Positions 41,926 through 51,306 of a stretch of 64,000 bases of DNA are shown piece after piece. Below the pieces are notes generated by a model, which searched no databases, was not told the origin of the DNA, and was given only the letters and a program-made list of their open reading frames with translations. Source of the stretch: an uncultured Bacteroides sp. (lineage in GTDB: Bacteria > Bacteroidota > Bacteroidia > Bacteroidales > Bacteroidaceae); assembly GCA_900546355.1 (NCBI GenBank), contig URCM01000001.1, positions 1 to 64,000 on the forward strand, written 5' to 3'. Both the position numbers and the translations under genes were made by a program. How positions within the stretch are numbered: position 1 is the stretch's first letter; the number at the start of each line of letters is the position of its first letter.

Positions 41926-42043
41926 TACTTTGGCAAGTAACCAATGTCCTTGTCCTTATTCTGCCTGTAACCTGTCTTTTCGGACTGATCCCGTAAAAGG
42001 CAGACTGCCTGAAGCAGATTCCGAACCGTTCTATTGAGGAATC
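41926..42043. other. Start of the intergenic region before the polysaccharide locus
   Basis: This holds no gene. Just upstream, inside the broken PIN frame, CAAAGTAT/ATACTTTG (41911-41918 with 41925-41932) forms a hairpin. Together with 42044-42252 it makes a 327-base gap that must contain the operon's control region. Confidence 0.4.
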
Positions 42044-42139
42044 GAAGAACCCTTCCCCAATGAAGGTACCTTCGTATGCCATCGAAGACGTCTTCATCGC
42101 TTCACGAAGATACCTTCATCGGCCTACGAAGGTACCTTC
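42044..42139. repeat. Array of GAAGGTACCTTC-type palindromes at 22-bp spacing
   Basis: GAAGGTACCTTC at 42062-42073, GAAGACGTCTTC at 42084-42095, GAAGATACCTTC at 42106-42117 and GAAGGTACCTTC at 42128-42139: four 12-bp inverted repeats whose starts are exactly 22 bp apart, about two helical turns. A weaker GAAGAACCCTTC lies at 42044-42055. Spacers are 10 bp and mostly unrelated. The array ends 113 bases before the first polysaccharide gene and looks like a multi-site operator. Confidence 0.7.
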
Positions 42140-42252
42140 ATAAAACAGTGCTTCCGGATGGCCGGTTCCGCAGTCTCAGATGGCATTCCATTGGAATATT
42201 TTCCGCAAACCAATTTTGTCCTACTATATATCCCGCCTAACAATTTTAACCG

Positions 42253-43287
42253 ATGAATTTTTGTACGAAAACCGATAAAGCCATGAACGGGAAAGCCCCC
42301 GTCATAGAGTTCTACCGCTATGTTTTCATGGTCGTGCTGCTGGCTTGGCACGGTGGAACGAATTTCTTTTCAAACGGCTATTTGATTGTAGAGTTTTTCT
42401 TTATTCTTTCCGGTTATTTGCTGATGGAAAGTTATTTGAGAAAGCCCAAAACAGCCGTTCAATATACTGTGGATAAGTTGAAAAGGACTTATTTGGAGTA
42501 TTTTGTGGCGTTATGCTTTACTTTCCTTTATTTTGGAATATTAGCTAGACTGTTAAATAATATTCCGATTTCCATTGATTTAGTATTCCAATTTATTTAT
42601 GAAGCTTTATTAATTCAAAGTACAGGAGTATTTACCGAAGGATGCAATTATCCAATGTGGTATTTTTGTGTATTAATATGGGGAGGAGCATTACTCTATT
42701 ATTTAATAGATAAATATAGAGATTTAAGTACTCATTTGTTTATACCAATCATTTGTTTGTTGGTATTGACATATTTGTGCAATCAAGGAGATACATTAGA
42801 GGTATGGGATATTCATGGTTGCTTTTATATTCCGTTTATGCGTGGAATAGCAGAAATGGGTATTGGGATTTTGCTTTGTACGTTTGTACATAGCCGTTAC
42901 AATAAGCTACGTAATTCTAAATGTATAGATTGCCTTTCTGTAATTGCATTTGTACTGACTTTTTATCTTTTTGATGCGAGTGAGAATTATGATAAATACA
43001 TATTCTTGATTATTCCATTTATTATATTTTCAGGAATGCAAAACAGAAGCTTTCTGAATACTTTCTTTTCGCATAAAATATGGTTAAAGCTAGGCGGAGT
43101 AACTTATGAAATGTTTTTAATCCATGCTTCATTACAATCTTTGTTCATGGGAAGAATGGTAGAATTTGGATATTCTTGGAATATCTATATTTTTTTGATT
43201 TATGCTATTTTTGTGACTTTGGTTGCTTTTATCTTTAAAGCCGGATGCCAGAAGTTACAATATAAGTTGTTTCAGCATAAGGGTTAA
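42253..43287 (+). CDS. Acyltransferase-3 family membrane protein
   Basis: 344 residues with about ten hydrophobic segments. The family's first block is present: EFYRYVFMVVLLAWHGGTNF with the conserved His, then VEFFFILSGYLLMESY. The C-terminal block is KLGGVTYEMFLIHASLQSLF. Such proteins add acetyl or other acyl groups to surface sugars at the inner membrane. The first gene of the AT-rich polysaccharide operon. ATG 42283 is an alternative start. Confidence 0.8.
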   Translation: MNFCTKTDKAMNGKAPVIEFYRYVFMVVLLAWHGGTNFFSNGYLIVEFFFILSGYLLMESYLRKPKTAVQYTVDKLKRTYLEYFVALCFTFLYFGILARLLNNIPISIDLVFQFIYEALLIQSTGVFTEGCNYPMWYFCVLIWGGALLYYLIDKYRDLSTHLFIPIICLLVLTYLCNQGDTLEVWDIHGCFYIPFMRGIAEMGIGILLCTFVHSRYNKLRNSKCIDCLSVIAFVLTFYLFDASENYDKYIFLIIPFIIFSGMQNRSFLNTFFSHKIWLKLGGVTYEMFLIHASLQSLFMGRMVEFGYSWNIYIFLIYAIFVTLVAFIFKAGCQKLQYKLFQHKG

Positions 43288-43300
43288 AAATCCATTGAGC

Positions 43301-44740
43301 GTGTCATCCCTGAAAGAAAAAACCGTCAAAGGCGTAATGTGGAGCAGCATCGACCGTTTCTCCACACAAGGAATACAATTCGTATTTAGCATCCTGATTG
43401 CCCGCCAGCTTTTGCCATCCGATTATGGCGTAGTGGCAATGCTTGGCATTTTCCTTGCTGTTTCGCAGACGTTTATTGACAGCGGGTTCGGTACAGCCTT
43501 AATTCGTAAGATAGACCGGACAGATACGGATTTTTCTACGGTTTTCTATTTTAATATCGTTGTAGCGGCCTTTTTCTATCTTATTTTATGGTTTGCCGCT
43601 CCTTATATTGCTGCATTCTACGAGATTCCTTTATTGGAAGATGTCACCCGCGTGGTAGCGTTGACACTGATATTCTCTTCTTTATCAGGAGTCCAAAACG
43701 CAAAATTATCTATTGCTATTGATTTTAAGACGAGGGCTAAAATTTCTGTTTCCGTCACGTTACTAACAGGGGCTATTGGCTTATGGATGGCTTATAACGG
43801 TTATGGTGTATGGGCATTAGTTGTCCAGTCTGTTTTTGCATCTTTATTGGGTACTGTTTTGTTATGGTGTTTGGTACGATGGATACCGAAACGGACCTTT
43901 TCGTGGCAGTCTTTTCGGGAAATGTTCTCGTTCGGGTCTAAGTTATTGGCTTCTGCCTTGTTGGATACCATTTACAATAATATGTACACGCTGATAATAG
44001 GTAAGTTCTTTTCATCGGCTACATTGGGATTGTACTCGCGTGCCAGCAGTTTAGCACGATACCCTTCTTCCAATATTACCGGCGTATTGCAAGGAGTGAC
44101 TTTCCCGGTTTTAAGTTCCATACAGAACGAACCGGAGCGTTTGGCAGGTGCATACAAACGTTTTTTACGGTTATCTGCATTTGTCATTTTTCCGTCCATG
44201 ATAGGTTTGGCAGCAGTGGCAGACCCGTTGATACGGTTGGTATTGACCGACAAATGGGAAGGATGCATCTATCTGTTACAGATTGTTTGCTTTTCCATGA
44301 TGTGGTATCCCATTCATGCCATTAACCTGAATCTGCTGCAAGTGAAAGGTCGTTCCGATTTCTTTTTGAAAGTGGAAATTATCAAGAAAATACAAGGCGT
44401 ACTGATTCTTTTCATTACCGTACCCATGGGTATTGTGGCGATGTGTTACGGTAGTGTCGTTTCATCTTTGTTATGTCTGATTTACAATACTTATTATACG
44501 CAAAAATTGATAGGCTATGGCTATGTGGCCCAGATGAAGGATTTGCTGCATATTCTTGTTCATTCATTGGTGATGGGTGCCGGAGTATGGTGCATTGTGC
44601 AGATGTTCGATTCGTTGTGGTGGCAGTTGATAGTCGGAGTTCTATCGGGTGCTGTTTACTATATAGCAGGTGCATCTCTGATGCGGTTTGAGGAATTGGA
44701 TGAAGTGATTTCTTTGGTTCGGAAAAAAGGAAACAATTAG
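43301..44740 (+). CDS. wzx: Wzx-type polysaccharide flippase
   Basis: 479 residues from GTG 43301 (SSLKEKTVKGVMWSSIDRFS), the usual beginning of Bacteroides flippases; the open frame extends back into the previous gene. There are about 12 to 14 membrane segments of the MATE-like polysaccharide-export fold (FSILIARQLLPSDYGVVAML; FIDSGFGTALIRK). It carries lipid-linked repeat units across the inner membrane. It works with the Wzy-like protein at 57111. Confidence 0.85.
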   Translation: MSSLKEKTVKGVMWSSIDRFSTQGIQFVFSILIARQLLPSDYGVVAMLGIFLAVSQTFIDSGFGTALIRKIDRTDTDFSTVFYFNIVVAAFFYLILWFAAPYIAAFYEIPLLEDVTRVVALTLIFSSLSGVQNAKLSIAIDFKTRAKISVSVTLLTGAIGLWMAYNGYGVWALVVQSVFASLLGTVLLWCLVRWIPKRTFSWQSFREMFSFGSKLLASALLDTIYNNMYTLIIGKFFSSATLGLYSRASSLARYPSSNITGVLQGVTFPVLSSIQNEPERLAGAYKRFLRLSAFVIFPSMIGLAAVADPLIRLVLTDKWEGCIYLLQIVCFSMMWYPIHAINLNLLQVKGRSDFFLKVEIIKKIQGVLILFITVPMGIVAMCYGSVVSSLLCLIYNTYYTQKLIGYGYVAQMKDLLHILVHSLVMGAGVWCIVQMFDSLWWQLIVGVLSGAVYYIAGASLMRFEELDEVISLVRKKGNN

Positions 44741-44746
44741 ATACAA

Positions 44747-45853
44747 ATGGAAGAAAAACTGATTACGGTGACATCGCCGTTGATGCCATCCTTAGATGAA
44801 CTGAATGTCTATCTGCAGGACATTTGGAAACGGAAGTGGATAACCAATAACGGGCATTACCACCAGGAACTGGAGAAAGCCTTGTGCGGGTATTTAGGCG
44901 TTCCTTATGTTAGCTTATTCACCAACGGTACGCTTCCGCTGATAACCGCTTTGCAGGCAATGCGCATTACGGGAGAAGTGATTACCACGCCTTACAGCTT
45001 TGTAGCAACCACTCACGCGTTATGGTGGAACGGCATCAAGCCGGTGTTTGTGGACATTGACCCGGTGACTTGTAATCTCGACCCCGATAAGATAGAGGCT
45101 GCCATCACGCCGCGTACTACCGCCATTATGCCGGTGCATGTGTACGGCCAGCCTTGCGACACGAAGCGTATACAAGAGATTGCGGACAAATACGGATTGA
45201 AAGTCATCTATGATGCGGCGCATGCTTTTGGCGTGAAAGTGAACGGAGAAAGCATCCTGAATGCGGGGGATATGTCTACATTAAGCTTTCATGCCACGAA
45301 AGTATATAACACCGTTGAAGGAGGAGCCTTGATTATGCACGATGAACAGACCAAGAAACGCATTGATTACTTGAAGAACTTCGGCTTTGCCGGTGAGACT
45401 ACGGTAGTTGCTCCCGGAATCAACAGCAAGATGGACGAGGTGCGTGCAGCATACGGTCTGATTAATTTGAAGCAGGTGGATGAGGCGATTGCAGCCCGTC
45501 ATCGTGTGGCGGACGCATACCGCAAGGCATTAAAGGATGTTCCGGGCATCCGGTGCTTGGAAGATATATCCGGAGTACAACATAACTATGCTTATTTCCC
45601 GATATTCGTGGATGCGGAGCAATATGGCATGACACGCGACGAACTGTATTTCAAGATGAAAGAACACAATGTGTTGGGCAGACGTTATTTCTATCCGCTG
45701 ATAAGCACTTTCTCCACTTATCGGGGACTGGAATCGGCTGCGCCGGATAATTTGCCTGTAGCGACCAAGATTGCTGAGCAGGTGATTTGTCTGCCGATGT
45801 ATTACGGGTTGACGGATGAGGATGTGGAACGGATTATAAAGTTGGTAGTGTGA
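44747..45853 (+). CDS. DegT/DnrJ/EryC1/StrS sugar aminotransferase
   Basis: 368 residues, normal family length. VIYDAAHAFGVKVNGESI and SFHATKVYNTVEGGAL (PLP-binding Lys) are clear. The enzyme transfers an amino group, normally from glutamate, to a nucleotide-linked keto-sugar, so the polysaccharide should contain an amino sugar. It lies 6 bases after wzx. No nucleotide-sugar dehydratase is seen nearby, so the keto-sugar must come from elsewhere in the genome. Confidence 0.88.
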   Translation: MEEKLITVTSPLMPSLDELNVYLQDIWKRKWITNNGHYHQELEKALCGYLGVPYVSLFTNGTLPLITALQAMRITGEVITTPYSFVATTHALWWNGIKPVFVDIDPVTCNLDPDKIEAAITPRTTAIMPVHVYGQPCDTKRIQEIADKYGLKVIYDAAHAFGVKVNGESILNAGDMSTLSFHATKVYNTVEGGALIMHDEQTKKRIDYLKNFGFAGETTVVAPGINSKMDEVRAAYGLINLKQVDEAIAARHRVADAYRKALKDVPGIRCLEDISGVQHNYAYFPIFVDAEQYGMTRDELYFKMKEHNVLGRRYFYPLISTFSTYRGLESAAPDNLPVATKIAEQVICLPMYYGLTDEDVERIIKLVV

Positions 45854-45854
45854 T

Positions 45855-46955
45855 ATGAGAAATTCTATTGGAAAACTTATTTATCATTGGTTTGTGCATA
45901 AATGGTATAGAATGAAAACTGTAAGGGGGGGGTGGATGCTTGCTCACTACTATTGGGAAGATTACAAGCACAAGAACACGTCTTTGTTGAAAATTGCTTC
46001 TGTCCATTTGAAGGGATGGAGTTATAATGATTGGTCAGTCCTTGGGATAACGGACATCAATAGGAAACATTATTTATCCACACGTGATTATTGCTACTTG
46101 CATCCGTTTAATGGAAAATACAGTTTCTGGATAGACGATAAGTTGACGTTGAAATATCTCCTCAATGGAACAGAGGCGGGATGCTATATGCCGGATTATT
46201 ATTTCATGCTTGAGAACCACGGCATTGTTCCTTTGATGGATGTAGATGATAAATTTAAGGACAGGGGCATTGAAGGAATTGTGGCTCTGTTGGAGGAAAA
46301 GAATTTGTTGGCTTTTAAATTAATAAAGGCAGCAGGAGGCGTAGGTTTTTACAAAGCAGAGTATGATGGAAATAACTATTTTCTAAATGGTGATAAATTG
46401 AATAGAAAAGAAATTCATGATAGAATCAGCGACATGGATGGTTATTTGGTAACTGAATATCTGCTGCCACACGCTGAATTTGCGAAATTCTGCGATAAAT
46501 CTGTGGGTAGCTTGAGATATGTGATAGGACGTAAGAGAAACGGTGAATTAGTTGAAATTTCTTCATATATGAAAATTGGTACCCAAAAGTCGAAGTTTGT
46601 GGATAATTATTGTCAAGGAGGGGTGCTGGCTGTCGTAAATAATGGCAACTATAAGGAAGGTAACATTTTTATTGAAGAATCATGCAAGAATTTGAAAATA
46701 GATGTTCATCCTGATAACGGTATGAAAATTCAGGGAAAAATACCTCATTGGGATAAGGTGATTGAAGCTACAAAGATTGTTGCTGACACTCTGCCGCAAT
46801 TGTCTTATTTGGGAATCGATTTTTGCATTACCAATGACAATCGCATTAAAATTATAGAGATAAACTCACATTCGTCATTGGATGCTATACAGGCCGGAGG
46901 TTCTATATTTGATTATTCAAGTGGATCTTTTTTCAAAGAACTATTAAACAGATAA
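45855..46955 (+). CDS. ATP-grasp protein of polysaccharide biosynthesis
   Basis: 366 residues. The ATP-grasp core includes LLAFKLIKAAGGVGFYKAE (nucleotide Lys and Gly loop), DGYLVTEYLLPHAEFA and LGIDFCITNDNRIKIIEINS (metal-binding Glu and Asn). It resembles sugar-transfer-associated ATP-grasp proteins of capsule loci. It probably joins an acid group to an amine on a sugar or lipid carrier. A G8 run at 45925-45932 lies in codons about 24-26. Confidence 0.7.
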   Translation: MRNSIGKLIYHWFVHKWYRMKTVRGGWMLAHYYWEDYKHKNTSLLKIASVHLKGWSYNDWSVLGITDINRKHYLSTRDYCYLHPFNGKYSFWIDDKLTLKYLLNGTEAGCYMPDYYFMLENHGIVPLMDVDDKFKDRGIEGIVALLEEKNLLAFKLIKAAGGVGFYKAEYDGNNYFLNGDKLNRKEIHDRISDMDGYLVTEYLLPHAEFAKFCDKSVGSLRYVIGRKRNGELVEISSYMKIGTQKSKFVDNYCQGGVLAVVNNGNYKEGNIFIEESCKNLKIDVHPDNGMKIQGKIPHWDKVIEATKIVADTLPQLSYLGIDFCITNDNRIKIIEINSHSSLDAIQAGGSIFDYSSGSFFKELLNR

Positions 46956-47030
46956 TGGAATATTCCATGACCTTGGCTACAGTTAATAGAGCCAGATGAG
47001 AGAGATTGTTGTTTAAAATTAAAATATAGA

Positions 47031-47972
47031 ATGGAGCATTTTCCCTTTAATCCAACGCCAGTTACGAAACTACAGTATTTCTCAAAAAAATATGGCGTGA
47101 ATATACACGTAAAACGCGATGATCTTTTTCCCTCAGCATTGGGAGGAAGTAAGGCTAGAATGTTACAATATATTCTTTATCCTTTGGTGAATAATGGAAT
47201 AAGGACAGTGATAACAGCCGGTGGTCCATGCTCGAACTTTAATAGAGCTATTGCCTTACTTTGTGCTGAACATGGCCTTAAACTGAAGTTAATTTCTTAT
47301 ACTGACAATCCAGAGGAATATGAAACATCTTTAAATCATTATCTCGTATGTCTTACAGGCTGTGAATTGACGTTTTGTGCAAAAAAGGATGTGCCGGAGA
47401 CAATAGAGCAAGTAATAGAAAAGTCTGGCAACTTGACACAGTTTGTTTATGGAGGGGGTAAAACGTTGCAAGGATTTTATGCTTATTATGAGGCTATAGC
47501 TGAACTTAGTCGTCAAGTTGACAAAGTAGATGACTTATTTATAGCATGTGGCACAGGAACAACTTTAACAGGAATTTGTGCAGGAATGCAAAAGTTTTTT
47601 CCAAATTCAGTGGTCCATGCCGTATCAGTAGCAAGAAATCAAGAACAAGAATATCCTGTCTTAAAAGAGAATATGGAACAACTTAATCGTTTTCTTGGGA
47701 CTAATTATGATTTTTCAAACTTACAATTCTATGATCAGTTTATTTCTGGTGGATATGGAAAAACTTGCCCCGATTTGCTTGCAAGCATTCGCGAATGTGT
47801 TTCTGAAGAAGGACTTGTTGTTGATCCGATATATGTAGGAAAGGCATTATATGGGATGTGTTCAATTTTAGCCAAAGAGGGGAACTTCGGTAAAAATGTG
47901 GTTTTTTGGAACACAGGGGGTGCTATTAATTTGTTATCGCAAAAAGATTTATTGGATATAAGAAGAAAATGA
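47031..47972 (+). CDS. PLP-dependent enzyme, D-cysteine desulfhydrase/ACC deaminase family
   Basis: 313 residues of fold-type II. HVKRDDLFPSALGGSKARML carries the PLP lysine, AGGPCSNFNRAIALLCAEHG the substrate loop, and ACGTGTTLTGICAGM the phosphate loop. Relatives deaminate D-cysteine or ACC or act on diaminoacids. Placed between ATP-grasp and GNAT genes, it may make an unusual amino acid for decorating the glycan. The start of the GNAT gene overlaps its stop. Confidence 0.75.
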   Translation: MEHFPFNPTPVTKLQYFSKKYGVNIHVKRDDLFPSALGGSKARMLQYILYPLVNNGIRTVITAGGPCSNFNRAIALLCAEHGLKLKLISYTDNPEEYETSLNHYLVCLTGCELTFCAKKDVPETIEQVIEKSGNLTQFVYGGGKTLQGFYAYYEAIAELSRQVDKVDDLFIACGTGTTLTGICAGMQKFFPNSVVHAVSVARNQEQEYPVLKENMEQLNRFLGTNYDFSNLQFYDQFISGGYGKTCPDLLASIRECVSEEGLVVDPIYVGKALYGMCSILAKEGNFGKNVVFWNTGGAINLLSQKDLLDIRRK

Positions 47973-48415
47973 AATTTGTCAAGCTATCTAATTTAGATGA
48001 AGTGGCGCTTTATCATTATTTTCAGGAAATAGATAATGACTTTGAAATTCCATTATCTCAGAAAGTGGATATACATTTATATGCTGCTCGGTTATTGAAA
48101 AATGGCTATGTGCTTGCCGTGGTGGAAAATGAAAATATTTTATCCTTAATTGGTTTTTACTGCAACGATTTTAAACAGAAGAAAGGTTATGTTTCCATTT
48201 TAAGCACAAAGAAAGAACAGCGTGGAAAAGGATATGCCAAAACGCTTGTGCGAGAGATGATAAAAGTCTGTCAACAAGAGGGAATGTCTAATGTTTATGT
48301 AGATACGGTTAACCCCCAAGCCGCTACATTATATAAATCTATTGGTTTTGTAGAACTGTATAGGGAAAAAATAAACGGTCTAGAGAAGATTATATTTAAA
48401 TATAATATTGTTTAA
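47969..48415 (+). CDS. GNAT-family N-acetyltransferase
   Basis: 148 residues. KKEQRGKGYAKTLVREMI is the acetyl-CoA loop (QxxGxG/A) and AATLYKSIGFVELYREK the C-terminal block. It overlaps the PLP gene by ATGA and is followed directly by an ATP-grasp gene, so the three probably act on one compound, here by N-acylation of an amine. Confidence 0.8.
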   Translation: MKFVKLSNLDEVALYHYFQEIDNDFEIPLSQKVDIHLYAARLLKNGYVLAVVENENILSLIGFYCNDFKQKKGYVSILSTKKEQRGKGYAKTLVREMIKVCQQEGMSNVYVDTVNPQAATLYKSIGFVELYREKINGLEKIIFKYNIV

Positions 48416-48416
48416 T

Positions 48417-49379
48417 ATGCGCTTTATCGTAACTGCGATTGGCTCATTTTCAGCCGATTGTGTGATTAGAAAATTAAAACAATCCGGTCATTATATTGTT
48501 GGTTGCGATATATATGAGGGTTGTTGGCATGCTGTGAGTCGGATATGCGACTCCTTTTATAAGGCACCGTATGCGATAGAAGAGCGGGCTTATGTGGATT
48601 TCCTACTAGATGTCTCCTATAAAGAAAAAATAAATCATATCATCCCCTTAACAGACTTGGAGGTTGATGTGTTGAACAAATATAGGAAAGAATTTGATAG
48701 CGCAGGGATTGTTTTGTCTATACAGCCCCCTGACTGTTTGGCCGTTGCTCGTAACAAGGAGCGTCTCTGCAAATTATTCGAGAACGATGTTTTGGTACAT
48801 GTCCCCAAAACTGTGCGCTTAGAGAACTGGTCAAACTGTTCTGGACTAGCATTTCCATTGATTGCCAAGCCTGTAAACGGACGTAGTAGCGAGGGTTTGT
48901 TTAAGATTTTCACAGAAAATGAATTGATGATGCTATCCGGACAATCGAATTATATTGTTCAACAGATGATTAATGGCACGGTATTTACGGTTGATTATGT
49001 AAGAGATCAAAAAGGAATGGATTTTGCAGTACCTAGAGAAGAACTTTTGAGAACAAAGAACGGTGCGGGTACAACAGTCCGTGTCGTGAACGATCAAATT
49101 TTATCAGATACCGTATCTTATATTGGAAGTAAATTAAACGTATGTGGTTGTGTAAACATGGAATTTGTTTTTGATTCAAAGAGCAATCTTTTTTTCTTAA
49201 TTGACATAAATCCACGTTTTTCAGCAGGTGTAGCTTTTACTTGCATGGTCGGTTATGACATGGTGACCAGTCATATTCGTTGTTTCGAAGGCAAGTCGAT
49301 TCTATCCCCAGTAATCTATAAGGAACAAATTATTACCAAAAGATATATTGAGGAAGTGTTGTGGACACAGACTTGTTGA
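48417..49379 (+). CDS. ATP-grasp ligase (carbamoyl-phosphate-synthase-like)
   Basis: 320 residues from ATG 48417; a TTG three codons earlier is possible. An N-terminal Rossmann part (RFIVTAIGSFSADCVIRKLK), then the ATP-grasp domain (FPLIAKPVNGRSSEGLFKIF; NYIVQQMINGTVFTVDYV; FFLIDINPRFSAG). It resembles ligases that join amino acids or acids to amines, and is likely to couple the product of the PLP enzyme to a sugar amine. The next gene follows within 33 bases. Confidence 0.75.
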   Translation: MRFIVTAIGSFSADCVIRKLKQSGHYIVGCDIYEGCWHAVSRICDSFYKAPYAIEERAYVDFLLDVSYKEKINHIIPLTDLEVDVLNKYRKEFDSAGIVLSIQPPDCLAVARNKERLCKLFENDVLVHVPKTVRLENWSNCSGLAFPLIAKPVNGRSSEGLFKIFTENELMMLSGQSNYIVQQMINGTVFTVDYVRDQKGMDFAVPREELLRTKNGAGTTVRVVNDQILSDTVSYIGSKLNVCGCVNMEFVFDSKSNLFFLIDINPRFSAGVAFTCMVGYDMVTSHIRCFEGKSILSPVIYKEQIITKRYIEEVLWTQTC

Positions 49380-49411
49380 TAAATCAATTGAAGAAAATAA
49401 ACAAGGTGAAA

Positions 49412-50350
49412 ATGGAAAAGGAGATAAAAGAACAAATTTCCCCGCTTGTAAGTGTATGTTGTACGACATATAATCATGCGCCTTTCATTCGTCAATGTTT
49501 GGATGGATTTGTAATGCAAAAGACATCTTTTTCTTTTGAAGTACTGATTCATGATGATGCATCAACGGATGGTACACAAGATATTATTCAAGAATATGCC
49601 ATTCGTTATCCTGATATCATTAAACCGATATATCAAGCTGAAAATCAGTATTCAAAAGGTGTTAAGATATGTCTGACTTATATATACCCCCGAGTTAAAG
49701 GCAAATACATTGCTCTTTGTGAAGGCGACGATTATTGGACAGACCCGTATAAGCTCCAGAAGCAAGTGGATTTTTTGGAAAGTCATCCTGATTATGTGAT
49801 GTGCTCACATAATGTGGACATTTATTTTCAAAAAAAAAACTTATATATTCGTGCGATAAAAGGAATTCCTGGTCAAGGCATTATATATGATTTGGATTAT
49901 CTGATACAAGATAAAACTTATTGCACATTTACGCAGTCTGTGATGTATCGCCGTGATGCTTTAGACTTAAAACAATTCAGATTGTATAAAGTTACACAAG
50001 ATAATGTGTTATTCTTTCATCTGTTAAAAAGCGGAAAAGGATATTGTATGCCTGATGTGATGGCAGTTTACAGAAAGCATTCAGGTGGTGTTTGGTCTGG
50101 CTCTGATTTAGAAAAGCAAGTTTTAATGACACTTAATCAAAGAATTGCAATTTATGAGGTGGAAAAGTCAGAAGAGTCGGCTCGGTATTTATTATTAGGA
50201 TTTGACAAAACAGGCCGTAAAGGAATGCAAACACAAAAAAGAAGATATTGGTATGCTTTTCGGTTGCTATGTCATCATTATGGCTATATGCGTATGACAT
50301 TGAGCATATTTCATAAGTTTATTTTTGGAAAAATCAAAATTTTGCTATGA
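49412..50350 (+). CDS. Family 2 glycosyltransferase
   Basis: 312 residues from ATG 49412; an upstream GTG would overlap the previous gene. PLVSVCCTTYNHAPFIRQCL and VLIHDDASTDGTQDII are the GT-A start, and ALCEGDDYWTDPYKLQKQV contains the acidic metal site. It adds one sugar from a nucleotide donor on the cytosolic face. ATGA overlap with the next gene. Confidence 0.85.
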   Translation: MEKEIKEQISPLVSVCCTTYNHAPFIRQCLDGFVMQKTSFSFEVLIHDDASTDGTQDIIQEYAIRYPDIIKPIYQAENQYSKGVKICLTYIYPRVKGKYIALCEGDDYWTDPYKLQKQVDFLESHPDYVMCSHNVDIYFQKKNLYIRAIKGIPGQGIIYDLDYLIQDKTYCTFTQSVMYRRDALDLKQFRLYKVTQDNVLFFHLLKSGKGYCMPDVMAVYRKHSGGVWSGSDLEKQVLMTLNQRIAIYEVEKSEESARYLLLGFDKTGRKGMQTQKRRYWYAFRLLCHHYGYMRMTLSIFHKFIFGKIKILL

Positions 50351-51279
50351 ATAAAATTCCCATTGTATTTGCTTTTGACAACAATCTGATTTTGCCAGCA
50401 TGTGTCAGCATATCATCTTTGTTGATGAATGCTTATAAAGATACATTTTATGATATTTTCATATTGCACCCCCAAATAGATTTCGACGGAAGAGACAAAT
50501 TGGATGAACTGTGCAAATACTTTCCTCATTGTCAAGTGAGGTATATAGCAATTGGTAATGAATTTAATAATGCTTTGGAAATAAGAGGTATTACTCAGCC
50601 TACTTATTATCGTTTATTAATACCGGAATTAATACATGAGTACAAAAAAGTAATTTATGCCGATGTTGATATCATATTTCAAATGGATTTGTCTGAAGTG
50701 TATGCAATAAATTTGGATGGATTTTATTTAGCTGCTTGCCAAGATTGGGGGATAATGTTTTCAGAAAAAAAACATGTGAAGGAAGTAACCGGATTGCCGA
50801 CTTCACTTTATTTCAGTGCTGGTTTCATTATGCTTAACAATGAATTATTGTTAAAAGACAAATTGGTTGATTCTTTTAAAAAGTTAAGTACACAAAATTG
50901 GATTTATCAAGACCAAGACATATTAAATACTGTTTGTAAGGAAAAAATTTACACACTTCCTTGTTATTACAATATGATGGTCAGTTCATTCCATTTTTTA
51001 ATTAATACTCCTGAATATTTAAAATCAATATGTCCAAATATAAAGATTGGACGCTTATATAAAAATTGCAATTTCCATTACAACGGTTCCAAACCTTGGA
51101 ATGGATATTGCATAAACTTTGATATTTGGTGGGAGTATTATCGGAAATCACCTTTTTTTGATGAGAAATTCTATTTTGATTTTTTTGTGAAAAAATCAAA
51201 TGAGCAAGATAGATTTTCTTTGTGGAAACGTATCAAGTTGTTGGTGCGCTATTTTGTATATGGGCAGATTAAAGATTAG
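50347..51279 (+). CDS. Family 8 glycosyltransferase
   Basis: 310 residues. IPIVFAFDNNLILPACVSIS opens the domain. KVIYADVDIIFQMDLSEVY holds the DxD metal site and YFSAGFIMLNNELL the conserved mid-block, as in LPS glucosyl- and galactosyltransferases of GT8. It starts in the stop of the previous gene. Confidence 0.85.
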   Translation: MNKIPIVFAFDNNLILPACVSISSLLMNAYKDTFYDIFILHPQIDFDGRDKLDELCKYFPHCQVRYIAIGNEFNNALEIRGITQPTYYRLLIPELIHEYKKVIYADVDIIFQMDLSEVYAINLDGFYLAACQDWGIMFSEKKHVKEVTGLPTSLYFSAGFIMLNNELLLKDKLVDSFKKLSTQNWIYQDQDILNTVCKEKIYTLPCYYNMMVSSFHFLINTPEYLKSICPNIKIGRLYKNCNFHYNGSKPWNGYCINFDIWWEYYRKSPFFDEKFYFDFFVKKSNEQDRFSLWKRIKLLVRYFVYGQIKD

Positions 51280-51306
51280 GAATCTTATGCATTAAAATAT
51301 ATAGTC

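Noticed and set aside
42044..42139. Palindrome array as a CRISPR
   Set aside because: Repeats are only 12 bp and palindromic, spacers 10 bp, and no cas gene is near.
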